Assembly: GCA_963828705.1 (NCBI GenBank)
Contig: CAWHGA010000028.1
Location: 48,680-112,679, forward strand
Direction of reading: 5' to 3'
Source of the DNA: CAWDJT01 sp963828705
Lineage (GTDB): Bacteria; Desulfobacterota; Syntrophobacteria; Syntrophobacterales; Syntrophobacteraceae
Length of the DNA stretch: 64,000 nucleotides
The translations under genes and the position numbers were made by a program. The notes below the pieces were generated by a model. The model was not told the origin of the DNA. It was given only the letters and a program-made list of their open reading frames with translations, and made no database searches. Positions 20,424 through 30,296 of the stretch are shown in pieces; the first letter of the stretch is position 1; each line of letters opens with the position of its first letter.

Positions 20424-20801
20424 ATGGCATACGAATACTACTTCTGGGCAAATCACGATGGGAAGGTCATCGATGTGCGACTGAGCTATTTCTATGTTTT
20501 TTTAGGGGGTCAAAAGATGCAGTTCCTTCAAAGAGGCGCAATTAGCACAGGAAACGTGACTATGGCCTACATCGGCGTCCCGCTGAAGTCACAAAGCTGG
20601 GAATTCCAGTATGCCTATCTAATGGATGTGAGAATAATGAAAGCGTTTATTAACGAGATCAATAAGGCTCGCGGTGGCGCGACAAGATCCAGCGTGAAGT
20701 ACAGATTGGAGGATATTGAGATTTTCTCGATAGGTGAGAAGACGGAGGTGATAGATGTCTGTCTCTCGTGTTCCTCGCCAATAGTGGAAGGAATAGCCTA
20801 A
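20424..20801 (+). CDS. Hypothetical protein
   Basis: A 125-residue protein that I do not recognise. ATG at 20424 is chosen because AGGGGGTGG lies about nine bases upstream. The N-terminus reads MAYEYYFWANHDGKVIDVR and the middle is beta-rich (MAYIGVPLKSQSWEFQYAYL). No signal peptide, membrane segment or cysteine motif is evident apart from a CLSC near the end. The composition is more AT-rich than the macroglobulin gene, which suggests accessory DNA. Confidence 0.5.
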   Translation: MAYEYYFWANHDGKVIDVRLSYFYVFLGGQKMQFLQRGAISTGNVTMAYIGVPLKSQSWEFQYAYLMDVRIMKAFINEINKARGGATRSSVKYRLEDIEIFSIGEKTEVIDVCLSCSSPIVEGIA

Positions 20802-21043
20802 CCGGTTCTCATGCCTCAAGAGCCTTATTCTTGCCCGACCGTAGGAACTGACTTTGGGCCAGCCAGATATTTGCAGTGATTTTAATATTTTAACCTATCG
20901 GGCGCGGCACTTCTCTACCCTTAAGCAAAAGGACATAGCGTCTCAAGCGGCCGCGGAGCCGGATTTCTCTATCGACGCAGTCGTCTGGGTGCTGTCGCCG
21001 GCACCAATGACGACGGGGAAGCCAACAGCAGACGCAGTCGCTG

Positions 21044-21895
21044 GTGAACCGGAGCATCTGTTGCCACCCCTTTCCGGCTCTATCTTTCACGGCCCTCCAA
21101 CTCCAACTACGGAGGCCAAATGTGAAACCTACAGTTTCGGACTGTTTTGCCTGCAACTTCACCCCACCTCGCCCAGAAGGAGCTTCTTCCCCACGGGTTC
21201 TTTGCATGGAACACAAGGTCAGGTGTCGAGTTGAAGACGGCGAGCTACTCTCAGTTGTCATGCAGCGTGCCGAGCACACGGGATATCCCCTCGAGGGTAG
21301 CGGCCTGGCTTTGATCTACAATCCGGTTTACGTCGACAGCCGCACTGGTTGCAGATTGAGAGGCTGGACTGATTTTGTGGCTGGAGGTATGGCTGTCTTC
21401 GAGGACCGATTTCTTGTCCGGAATCGCTTCGAGTTTTGGGTTCTCGAAGCCGGATATGCCGGCGACTTGCTGCAAGCCATTCGCATCCACGCCGAACGCA
21501 ATAACGTGGTGAAGCTGACGCCCAACGACCTTCTCGCCCTCTTGCGGGCTGCTGGTTCCTACAAGACAGACAATACTGGCTTCTTCAGCAGAATCAGAAG
21601 ACTTGTGAAGAAGGAAGATTCTGGTGCAGCAGTAACAACCGCATCCTTGGCCAAACTTGACAATACGATGTCGCGTCTTTGGGATTTCTGGTGTGCACAG
21701 CAGAGCCTGGAGAGCATACGGTTAGAAGTGGGACGTCAGTGGCCTGATTCAAGCGACGAACTGGACACTTGGTTTCATAAGATGATGACAGCGTCCGCCG
21801 GCCGTGACTGGCTGGTCGACGCCTCTGCAGCCGAGTTTGCCGCTACTTTGCAGGAACTTGCGATGTGGCGCATTTCAGATATCGAACGCCGTTAA
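21044..21895 (+). CDS. Hypothetical protein
   Basis: A protein of up to 283 residues that I do not recognise. The listed start is a GTG with little ribosome-site support; an ATG at 21206 (MEHKVRCRVEDGELLSV) is a reasonable alternative and would remove a cysteine-containing leader (CFACNF). The body is mixed alpha-beta with no signal peptide or transmembrane segment. It carries a basic stretch, FFSRIRRLVKKEDS, and ends with a tryptophan-rich helical part (LWDFWCAQQSLESIRLEV). It neighbours another orphan and an exported TPR protein. Confidence 0.5.
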   Translation: MNRSICCHPFPALSFTALQLQLRRPNVKPTVSDCFACNFTPPRPEGASSPRVLCMEHKVRCRVEDGELLSVVMQRAEHTGYPLEGSGLALIYNPVYVDSRTGCRLRGWTDFVAGGMAVFEDRFLVRNRFEFWVLEAGYAGDLLQAIRIHAERNNVVKLTPNDLLALLRAAGSYKTDNTGFFSRIRRLVKKEDSGAAVTTASLAKLDNTMSRLWDFWCAQQSLESIRLEVGRQWPDSSDELDTWFHKMMTASAGRDWLVDASAAEFAATLQELAMWRISDIERR

Positions 21896-22218
21896 AGCAC
21901 GGGAACCCCTGCTAATCACGGCTGGAGAAAAGGGCAAGAAGAAACACTGTACACGGCGTTCGAGTATGCCTTAGGCAGTCCAAGGGACTCGGTTATGCTG
22001 CCACAATAGGCAGTGATATCTTCGCGAGCACCCGATTGGGCTCGGGTTACAGGGAACAGTGGCTACTTGCCGGCACCCAGGACATCCACCCCATCCGGGT
22101 GGACAACTGCTGTCACTTTGCAAGAAGAAAAGAGGTGAAAGAACGTGGGTAGTCTTGTTATCCCTAGGTCGAAGTCAGCAAGCATGCTTGGATCCAGTAT
22201 CACTCTGCAGCGCAGGCC
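21896..22218. other. Intergenic region, nothing recognised
   Basis: About 320 bases before the TPR-protein gene. No RNA gene, terminator or coding sequence could be supported. Confidence 0.3.
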
Positions 22219-24711
22219 TTGGACTCTATGGTTCGACTCTCAGCAACCCTGATGGGTATCTTGACGTTTTGTGCGGTGCTCGATGTGCATGCCGCCGTTC
22301 TAAAGGGCCTGGTTCTCGCCAATGAGTTGGGGGGGCCGCCGGTGGCAGGAGTCGAGATCGTCGCTACGGATGGCGAAGGTCGCGCCGTTACCGATGCGGC
22401 GGGGGCTTTTGTGCTGTCATTTCCGGACAAACATCCCGGGGACATCGTGAAATTGACTGCCCGCAGGGAAGGCCATGAGGTGGTCAATGACATCCAATTG
22501 GAGCACTCGCTCAGTAGAGGAATCCGAAGGTAATCCTTTGGTTCTTCTCCTTTGTAGGGAAGGCAACCGGGAGGAAATGGCACGACGAATGATCCGTCTG
22601 CTGGCCGCGAAAGCCATAGAAGAGAATTATCGACTGGGTTTGAAGGAATTGGAGAAACAAAAGGAGGATGCGCTTACGGGATTAGCTGACCTCCGAAGAC
22701 GGTTCCATCAGGCTGAAGCTGCCCTCGCGACGATCTCGAAGACCTTGGCGAAGAGAACCGGTGGCTGGAGTTCCGCGCGGCACCGACAGGCCATGCGCTT
22801 TTTCCTGGAAGGAAAGCTTGAAAGAGCTGTGGGGATTCTTGAAAAGGGAGAAGCAGACCGCTCTCAGGAAGGAACAATTCAGATCGCATCAGCAGGAGAG
22901 GAGAACTCCGAGCAAGCCAGTCTCGACTACCAGATCAAGGGGCAACTCCTGACGCTCGCACTACGAATCAACTATGCCGACGCAGCCCACAAGTTGGCGC
23001 TCACTGCGGCGCCCGACGATTTTGACGCCAATATCACCTACGCATACTTCTTGAGAAGTGCCAATCGTGGCGACGAGGCAAAGACACGCACCTTACGATG
23101 TCTGGAGCTGGCGAAGAAGAGTGGAAGCGCGTCCCGAACCGCGGAAGCCTGGCTTCATCTGGCGATGATTCATCGTGAAGAGAAGCGCATGAAGGAGGCG
23201 GGACCGGCCTATGAGGAAGCCCTCAAGATTTACCGGGACCTGGCCGCCCAGAACTCGGATACATACCTGCCCGAGCTGGCGGCGGCCTTGAACAACCTGG
23301 CGACGTTCCATCGTGAGCAGGGCAGTATTGGAGACGCTGGCAACGCTCACGCAGAGGCCCTCAGGATCTTCCGCAGCCTGGCAGACCGAAATCCCGAAGC
23401 CTATTGGCCCTCGGTAGCCATGACACTGAACACCTTGGCCGCTGTTCGGCGAGGACAAGGCCGCGGAGAGGAGGCCCGGACATCCTCAGAGGAGGCACTG
23501 AGAGTCTACCGGGAGCTAGCGTCACAAAATCCAGAGAGATATCAATCATATGTGGCCTTGACCCTGGAAGACTTGAGCCTGTTGTACTGGGAACAGAATC
23601 GTCCTAAAGATGCTCGAATGGCCTACGAGGAATTGGTGAAGACTTACCGAGAACTGGCCGCCCGTAATCCGGCGACCTATCTGCCTGACATGGCTTTTTC
23701 CCTGAACCGGCTGGGCGAGTTTCTGAGGGAGAGTCGTCGCGACCGGGACGCCAGGAATGTCTATGAAGAAGGGGTGAAGGTATACCGAGAACTTGGCCGC
23801 CCGCGATCCGGCGACTTATCTGCCTTACCTCGCTCCTTTCCCAGGTCGAACTCGGAATCTTCCATCAGGAACAGAAGCGCTGGAAGGATGCCGCGAGTGC
23901 TTATCAGGACGCCCTTAAGGCCTATCGAACGCTTTCAGCCTCCAGGGCGAACATGTTTTCTCCCTACGTGGCTCTGACCCTGACCAGCCTGGGCGATCTT
24001 TACCGACAACAGAAGCAGGCGAAAAACGCCAGGAAGGCCTACGAAGAGGCAGTCAAATCCTGGCGTATCATGGTCTCACGTAATCGGCAGGTTGATTCCA
24101 GGTCCGATCTGGCCGTGGCCCTGAACAAACTTGGAAGCTTTCTTAGAGACGAGCATCTCATGGAGGAAGCGACGAGGGAGTACGAAGAGGCGTTGACCCT
24201 CTACCGGGATCTGGCGGCAGCCAGCCCGGGACATTTTCTGCCCAGTGTGGTGATGACGCTCAACAACCTGGGGGTCGTGTACCAAGCCCAGAAGCGCCTC
24301 GAGAATGCCGACCAGGCTTACGAGGAGGCGCTCAGGATCTGCCGCGATGGGGAGACAAGCAACCCAGATTCCTATCAACCCTATGTCGTCATGACGCTCA
24401 ACAATCTGGGAGCCCTGTACCGGTACCAGAACCGATTGGAGGATGCCGGCAATTCTTATGAGGAGGCGCTCAAGATCAGCCGAGCTCTCGCTTCACAGAA
24501 TCCTGACGCGCATCTGCCGTATGTGGCCGGCACTCTCCACAACCTCGGGCTTCTTCATCGGGATCGAAACCGAATGGACGATGCCGGGAAGGCTTTCGAG
24601 GAAGCCCTCGCCATTTATCGAAACCTTTCGAAGCAAGCGCCCGAACGCTTCGCAGCGGATGTGGAGCGCATCCAATCCTTCCTCGTCGGTCTTTCTCCTG
24701 ATATTCGGTGA
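22219..24711 (+). CDS. Exported protein with N-terminal carboxypeptidase-regulatory-like domain and about ten 48-residue TPR units (frameshifted)
   Basis: A protein of about 830 residues. It begins with a signal peptide (LSATLMGILTFCAVLDVHA) and a beta-sandwich of the carboxypeptidase-regulatory type (LVLANELGGPPVAGVEIVAT, DAAGAFVLSFPDKHPGD). A helical spacer follows (CREGNREEMARRMIRLLAA), then a long array of kinesin-light-chain-like TPR units of about 48 residues, each resembling TLNNLGALYRYQNRLEDAGN followed by SYEEALKISRALASQNPD. The frame shifts near 22510 and again between about 23800 and 23960, but the repeat phase continues in the new frames (VELGIFHQEQKRWKDAASAY). The span is a multiple of three. 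The array probably forms a periplasmic or surface protein-binding scaffold. A cyclase remnant lies just downstream. Confidence 0.75.
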
Positions 24712-24768
24712 CTCGGTGGATGGGTGAGTGGGTCGTGACCTGAGCGACTCTCTCCGTATGCGCTCGTC

Positions 24769-25125
24769 ATTCAGGCTTTCGCCGTAAGGACGGTGAGAGG
24801 CAATGTGGCCGCGATCACCTATGATCCCCTGAGGTTATTCTAACCCGCTCTGGTCAACATTGGGATCAGCTCCGGGCCGGCTCTGGCGGGGGCGGTCAAG
24901 TTCGAAAGTCACACTGGATCTCGCTGGACATATAGCGCACGGGGATTGACAACCAACCTGGCGGCGAGGATCGGTGCTTTGGCTAGCGAAGGCGGGGTGT
25001 TCCTTCCAGAAGTCACTGCGGCACCGGTGGGCGATTCATATCCCCTTACTTCCATGGGAAAATAAAAGCTCAAGAACGTATCCGAAGAAAGTGGAAGTTT
25101 ATTCCTTGTAGGCGTCAGCAGCAAC
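24769..25125 (+). pseudogene. Remnant of a class III adenylate/guanylate cyclase (C-terminal part, two in-frame stops)
   Basis: One continuous frame reads as the end of a class III nucleotide cyclase catalytic domain. Recognisable blocks are VNIGISSGPALAGAVKFE (from 24853), TGSRWTYSARGLTTNLAARI, then GALASEGGVFLPEVTAAPVG and KLKNVSEESGSLFLVG. TAA stops interrupt it at 24841 and at 25063, the latter between LTSMGK and KLKNVSEE. The N-terminal catalytic half, with the metal-binding aspartates, is missing. The remnant sits directly after the TPR gene, with which such cyclases are often associated. It is not functional as it stands. Confidence 0.75.
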
Positions 25126-25153
25126 TGGCTGGACAACCAATCTTCCTTCAACC

Positions 25154-25357
25154 TCATCGGGGTCCGCTGGATTGTATCCCGCGATCAGCGCTCTCCCAAA
25201 GAGGCCCCCCGGCCCTTCTATCCATCACCTGCCGATGAATCGGGCACATGGCCATCCGTTCCTGCTTCTGATGCAACTCCTCCATGGTGCGAAAAGTCCA
25301 GGTGCCTGGTTCCGAATAACAATAGAGCGCAAGGTCGCATGATCGACAGTCATTCAT
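25154..25357 (-). CDS. Small cysteine-rich protein
   Basis: A protein of 67 residues if started at ATG 25357, which has GAGGAAAC upstream. It opens MNDCRSCDLALYCYSEPGTW and has another cysteine in MAMCPIHRQV. The CxxC...C...C pattern suggests a bound metal or an iron-sulfur cluster, but I cannot name a family. It starts 14 bases after the HNH gene's stop and is probably in the same operon. Confidence 0.6.
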   Translation of the reverse strand: MNDCRSCDLALYCYSEPGTWTFRTMEELHQKQERMAMCPIHRQVMDRRAGGPLWESADRGIQSSGPR

Positions 25358-25371
25358 GGCCTGTTTCCTCA

Positions 25372-25866
25372 TCAACATTCACTGGAGCACGAGGCGACCC
25401 GATCGTCACCTACAGGGGAATCGACATGGGATAGGAACTCCTCCCATTCCATCGGGAGGAGGTATTTCTTGCGGCTGTTGCAGCTCTTACATGCCAATAC
25501 GACGTTGCTTCGATTGGACTGCCCGCCACGAATGAGGGGCACGATGTGATCAAGGGTCATCTGGTCACGGCTGACCAGCTGCTGACAGTAGTAACAGATC
25601 GCTCGATCCATCTGCCGCTGCCACCAGCGGGTTTTCTTCAAGACCCGGGCTTTTTCCTTCTCGCGCTGAACCGTCTCAGGACTGACCTCCACAATGAAAA
25701 ACGGCTGCTGGTCGCGAGTTCCAACCCCTTCGTCCACCTCCTGGAGGTTGTCGGAAGCCGTCGCCGGAGGCTTCCATGGCAAGGCGTCGTTAGGGCGCTC
25801 GCCGAAGAGGCGGTCACTTTTCCGTGACCGCCGCCGGTAGTTCTGTGAGGGCTTTCGGTTTGCCAC
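25372..25866 (-). CDS. HNH endonuclease family protein
   Basis: A 164-residue protein with a C-terminal HNH nuclease domain at about residues 85-150. The motif is complete: CYYCQQLVSRDQMTLDHIVP, then GGQSNRSNVVLACKSCNSRK. It has two CxxC pairs, the DH of the first motif, the central asparagine and the final N-S-R-K. The N-terminal 60 residues are basic and likely disordered (RKPSQNYRRRSRKSDRLFG). Such stand-alone HNH proteins act on DNA in repair, restriction or mobile elements; the target is unknown. It lies 25 bases downstream of the HtrA protease gene. Confidence 0.85.
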   Translation of the reverse strand: MANRKPSQNYRRRSRKSDRLFGERPNDALPWKPPATASDNLQEVDEGVGTRDQQPFFIVEVSPETVQREKEKARVLKKTRWWQRQMDRAICYYCQQLVSRDQMTLDHIVPLIRGGQSNRSNVVLACKSCNSRKKYLLPMEWEEFLSHVDSPVGDDRVASCSSEC

Positions 25867-25891
25867 GGTTACTGGCCTGTGCCAAGATATC

Positions 25892-27343
25892 CTATTCGCG
25901 GCCGGCCTTGAGGGTCACCCAGAAGGTGTGCTCACCGCGCTTGATCAGCAGCAGCAGGCTCCCATCTTTCTTGGCGGTCTCCATGGCCTGATTGTATTCA
26001 CGGAGATTTCTCACCTTGCGGCGATTCACTTCCTGGATCAGGTCGCCCTGACGCAGTTTGGCTTCTGCCGAGGGACTACCGGGTTCAACATTGGAGACTA
26101 CCACCCCGGCTACCGTTTTGGGCCAGCCAAACCGCTCCGCCATCTCCGGCGTTATGTTCTGGACTGTCAAGCCCCAGGAGCTGGCCTGTTTGCCGGTCGG
26201 TTCGCCGAATCCTTCGGGCATGGTGCCGATGGCGACATCCACGGTAACGGCCTTACCTTCGCGGATGACCTCAAGGGTCGTCTTGGTGTCGGGCCCAGCG
26301 GCCGCCACCAGGCGTGACAGCGTATGGGCGTTGTCCACTTCCTTGCCGTTGAAGCGCGTGACGATGTCACCGCGTTCCAGCTTAGCCTTCTCGGCGGGGC
26401 CGTCAGGCACCACGTCGGAAATCAACACCCCTTTGGTGTTTTCCTTTAGCTTGAAAGATTCCGCCAATTCCGGAGTGACGTCCTGGATCATCACACCCAG
26501 CCAACCGCGGACGACCTTACCGGATTTCAACGACGGCAGCAATTCTCTTGCCATGTTGATGGGAATGGCAAATCCAATGCCCTGACCATGCGCGACAATG
26601 GCTGTGTTGACACCAACGATCTCCCCGTTCAGGTTGAACAGCGGCCCACCACTGTTGCCGGGGTTGATGGCAGCATCAGTCTGGAGGAAATCATCGTATG
26701 GACCGGCACCGATCACCCGTCCTTTGGCGCTGATAATCCCTATAGTGACCGTATGCCCCAACCCGAAGGGGTTGCCCACGGCCATGACCCAGTCACCGAC
26801 CCGAAGCCCATCGGAATCACCCAACGCCGCCGGCTTGGGGAAGCTGCCGTCAGATTTGACCTGAATGAGTGCCAAATCGGTCTTTGGATCGCGGCCCACC
26901 ACCTTGGCGGCGTATTCCTTGCCACTTTGGAGCTTCACCTTGATTTCATCGGCCTTTTCAATGACATGGTTGTTGGTGAGGATCAGCCCTTCCTGGTCGA
27001 TGAGCACACCGGAACCGAGGGAATGAGCTTTCGTCCCGCCCTGCGGGACATTGTCCCCGAAGAAGCGGCGAAAGAAATCATCCCCGAAAAAATCCTTAAA
27101 GGGCGAATCTGGATTCATGAACGGTTGCAGGGGCTGGCCCTTGACCACTTTGGTGGTGGAGATGTTGACCACCGCAAACTTTACCTTGTCCGCCAAGTCG
27201 GCCAGTGACGGCAGAGCTTGGGCCCCAAACGCCGCCGAAGCACGTGTCGTTGTTCCGATCGCGGCCATCGTCAACAACGCTGCGACAATCAGTACAGGCA
27301 AGACGAACTTCTTCCATCGTCGACTGCTGGTATTGAATTCCAT
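25892..27343 (-). CDS. degP: Periplasmic serine endoprotease DegP/HtrA (Do family)
   Basis: A 483-residue Do-type protease and chaperone of the periplasm. An N-terminal signal anchor (VLPVLIVAALLTMAAIGTTT) is followed by the trypsin-like domain. The catalytic triad is visible: His in ILTNNHVIEKADEI, Asp in DPKTDLALIQVK, and Ser in INPGNSGGPLFNL. Two PDZ domains follow, the first around WLGVMIQDVTPELAESFKLK and the second around WGLTVQNITPEMAERFGW. Length, domain order and the FFRRFFGD segment near the start match DegP/MucD. It removes misfolded envelope proteins. The frame is intact. Confidence 0.96.
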   Translation of the reverse strand: MEFNTSSRRWKKFVLPVLIVAALLTMAAIGTTTRASAAFGAQALPSLADLADKVKFAVVNISTTKVVKGQPLQPFMNPDSPFKDFFGDDFFRRFFGDNVPQGGTKAHSLGSGVLIDQEGLILTNNHVIEKADEIKVKLQSGKEYAAKVVGRDPKTDLALIQVKSDGSFPKPAALGDSDGLRVGDWVMAVGNPFGLGHTVTIGIISAKGRVIGAGPYDDFLQTDAAINPGNSGGPLFNLNGEIVGVNTAIVAHGQGIGFAIPINMARELLPSLKSGKVVRGWLGVMIQDVTPELAESFKLKENTKGVLISDVVPDGPAEKAKLERGDIVTRFNGKEVDNAHTLSRLVAAAGPDTKTTLEVIREGKAVTVDVAIGTMPEGFGEPTGKQASSWGLTVQNITPEMAERFGWPKTVAGVVVSNVEPGSPSAEAKLRQGDLIQEVNRRKVRNLREYNQAMETAKKDGSLLLLIKRGEHTFWVTLKAGRE

Positions 27344-27547
27344 CCGAAATCTGCTCCTTTCCTACGCACGCGGGCCTGAGTCCAGGCCCAGTCCCAACGG
27401 ATACAGCTCGTTGCATATCCACTAAACCCCTAAAAATCATGCCATACAATAACTCAATCAGAGTAAAAAGCAAGTGAGCCCAGGTCGCAGTCCAGGCATC
27501 TGCGGCCGTATCATGGCCGCGCCCCCAAATGGCAGGCGCACCTGTGC

Positions 27548-29741
27548 TCAGTCGCTCCCCATCCACCACTCGTGGCGGCCGTACCATTCAATGGGGCTCT
27601 CTCCAAAGGGCAGGAACTCAAAAAAGCGGCGGGCTTCCGGCAGGCTGTGGCACACAACGGTCAGCTGCACGTAGGGTTCCCCATGGCTGTCGACTCGGTT
27701 TTCCAGCTTGTGGATGTCGAATTGTGCCGACATCCGCCCAAAACTGGCCAACAGGGAAGCGATGGTGGTACGCTGCACACTGACATGAAACACCATGGGC
27801 TGAAGCCAGGTGACCCCACAGTCCCAGGTCACCTGCAACAGATCTTCGAGCTGCATCCCATGGCGTTTCAGTTCGTAACAATCGTGCCGATGAATGGACA
27901 CGCCGCGTTCGCTCAACGTGGCCACCAGTTGCTCCTGACCGGGGTACGGACGGCAGCATCGCGCAAACTTGTGCACGGCATTGTCCAGACGCGCCAGGCA
28001 AATCTGGTTTCTTTCACCCGGCAGGGCCAGGGAAGCGGTTTGTTTGTCAAGAGAATGTGGACTTGGCAGGGCATCGTCAAGAAAATAGTACAAAAACACA
28101 TGCGGAGACTGGCGATCCTGACCGATGCGCGCAAAAAGATCATCCAAGTCACGGATATTGAGGATTTCCAGTATCAGCCGCACCTTCTCCCCTTCGAGAA
28201 TGTCGCTATCCAGATGGTGGCGCTGCATTTCTTGAACCAGGATTTGCTTCCCGACCTCCTGAGCATATTTCAGGCGCTTCTGCTGCAGGTCCCGGTTGAT
28301 GGCGGTCCGCGCCTTGGGAGTCTTGCACAACTCCTCCAGGGACAGATCCACTTCCAGCGGGACTACCGCCTTGATGATTTGTACCACATCCCCATCCCTC
28401 AGGACCCGGGAAGGACTCACCCGCGCTTCGTTCACCAGGGCCCCCTGGCAGTATTCGCCCAATTCGGAATGGATCTTATAAGCGAAATCCAGCACCACAC
28501 TACCCTTGGGGAAGTAGTGAATGTCCCCGGCAGGGGTGTATGCAAAGACATCTTCGGCTTCCGACAAGCGCAGCAAAGCCTTGCGCTGTCGCCCCGCCCC
28601 CGTGTATTCACCGATGCTTCTGAGCAGTTCGCTGATTTCCTGCCAGTGTTCTTCGCCCAGCTGTTTCTGTGAATCCCAATCGCTTAGGATCCCATAGACC
28701 GCCCTCCGATCCATGTCAGGGGTGCGAACCTTGATCAGGTAGTTCTGGCCCTTGATGTGGCAACGCACGTGGAGGCCCTGATAACCAGTGTTCTTGGGGG
28801 TCGCGATGAAATCGCGAAGGGTCCGGGGAATCGGCGGGAAGGCGGTGTTCACCACTCCCAGGGCATGGTAACAGGCCAGTACGTCCTCCGATTCGAGGAT
28901 GATGGCGAAATCCACTCGGTTTTCCGCGTTGTAGAGCGAAAGCGTCCGCTTTAGCCGGTCATAGTAGGTCCCCAAACCCTTAGTGCGGGGCCGCACCACC
29001 ACGTCATAGGGCAACACCGCTAGCGCTTCCTTCAGGGCCGCTTCAATTTCCAGCACCTCGGGTGAATTTCGCAAGCCTTTGGTGATATTGAGGATCTTCT
29101 TGCTCTTCCGAGGATACAGATGGTTCAGCGCCAAATGATACAGTTCCCGTTTCAGCTGCGCGATGTTGAGCATGGACGCGATCGGGGCATAGACCTCCAC
29201 GGTCTCCTGGGCGATCCTTTGCCGTTTGGCCTGCCGCAGGTAATGGAGGGTGCGAAGATTGTGGAGCCGATCGATCAGCTTGATGACCAGAACCCCGAGG
29301 CGCCGACTGGCGCTCAGAAAGATCTTGCTGTGGGTGAGGTCCTTGAGGGTGGCACGATCCAGGTGATAACGGGTGAGTTTGGTGCAGCCATCCACCAATT
29401 CGGCCACCACACTGCCGAAGCGGACTTCGATGTCGGCCAGGCTGATCTGGGGGATGTCCTCGACAATGTCGTGCAACAGAGCGGCCGCCAGCAGTGCCGG
29501 GTCCTTGATGCCGAACTCGCGCACCAGGATTTCGGCCACCGCGCACGGATGGCTGATGTAGGGCGCACCGGATTTGCGGATCTGACCGGTGTGCATATCA
29601 TAGGCGAACTGGAGGGCGTCAAAAAATGTGCGAGTTTTCTTGTGTGATACCAGCGAGATAATACTCCATGCGGGAGCGGTATTGATCCAGATCGAACTGA
29701 TGGATCCCCCTGGCATCAGGGCCGTCCGCCGCATCCCACAT
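27548..29741 (-). CDS. RelA/SpoT homologue, hydrolase domain intact, synthetase motifs altered (one-base frameshift)
   Basis: A (p)ppGpp-metabolising protein of about 730 residues after one correction. The start at 29741 is preceded by GGGAGG. Its first 38 codons (including HQFDLDQYRSRMEYYL and TQENSHIF) are joined to DALQFAYDMHTGQ by removing one T from the run at 29621-29626. The HD hydrolase domain is complete: GQIRKSGAPYISHP, LLHDIVEDIPQIS, and KLIDRLHNLRTL. The synthetase domain is present but degraded. The family EVQIRT motif reads YLIKVRT, the DLxAxR region reads VDFAIILE, and the A-H-W region reads LSDWDSQK. A TGS domain (VFAYTPAGDIHYFPKGSV) and a C-terminal ACT-like domain follow. 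I infer a ppGpp hydrolase with little or no synthesis. Confidence 0.88.
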
Positions 29742-29926
29742 CGCTCCTGCCTCCCGACCAACCACTGCCTTGCCCTCTCCGATTTACCCGCTGACCGTGC
29801 CCTGAAATCATCATAATGCTTTAATTCGGCAAAAGGAACAAGCGGAAAGGGCGATCGTGAACCCTTGCCCAGCGCCTTTTTCCCTTGACTTGAACCCTTG
29901 TTATCGTTATGTATCCGCCAACAGCT

Positions 29927-30000
<74 letters not shown>

Positions 30001-30015
30001 CCGTTTCCGCTCATT

Positions 30016-30091
30016 GGTCCCATCGTCTAGTGGCCTAGGATATCGGCCTCTCACGCCGAAGACGCGGGTTCGAAACCCGCTGGGACTACCA
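30016..30091 (+). tRNA. tRNA-Glu (CTC)
   Basis: A 76-nt cloverleaf with acceptor GGTCCCA/TGGGACT (a terminal G-T pair), D-arm GTCTAGTGGCCTAGGATATC, anticodon loop CTCTCAC with anticodon CTC, T-arm GCGGG-TTCGAAA-CCCGC and encoded ACCA. It is paired with the upstream tRNA-Gln. The worn defence island begins about 130 bases downstream. Confidence 0.96.
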
Positions 30092-30226
30092 GAAATTACG
30101 GTGGCATAGAATGGCTAATAGGAGCACATTTTCGCACAAAACACTCGATTTAGCCTGCACAGGGTATTTTGATTTCCAAACCGTATTTCCAACCCAGGTC
30201 CCGATTTGCTCCACTAAACAAAAAAA

Positions 30227-30280
30227 GCCCGGTTTGTCCTTGAACACGCGGTTCACTCGCGCGATGGCCTGCGTGGCATT
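30227..30280 (-). pseudogene. Scrap of a type I restriction endonuclease HsdR (helicase motif VI)
   Basis: Eighteen codons on the minus strand read NATQAIARVNRVFKDKPG. This nearly matches the QAIARVNRVFxDKPGGLVVDY block around motif VI of HsdR, the ATP-dependent translocase of type I restriction systems. No other part of hsdR is adjacent. On the 5' side the sequence runs into the truncated pglZ, and on the 3' side homology stops after PG. It is therefore a deletion scar, not a gene. Confidence 0.6.
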
Positions 30281-30296
30281 GCGGCTCGCTCAAACT

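Noticed and set aside
22475..24711. CRISPR or tandem DNA repeat array
   Set aside because: The periodicity of about 144 bases is coding TPR repeats with diverged DNA, without constant repeats and unique spacers.
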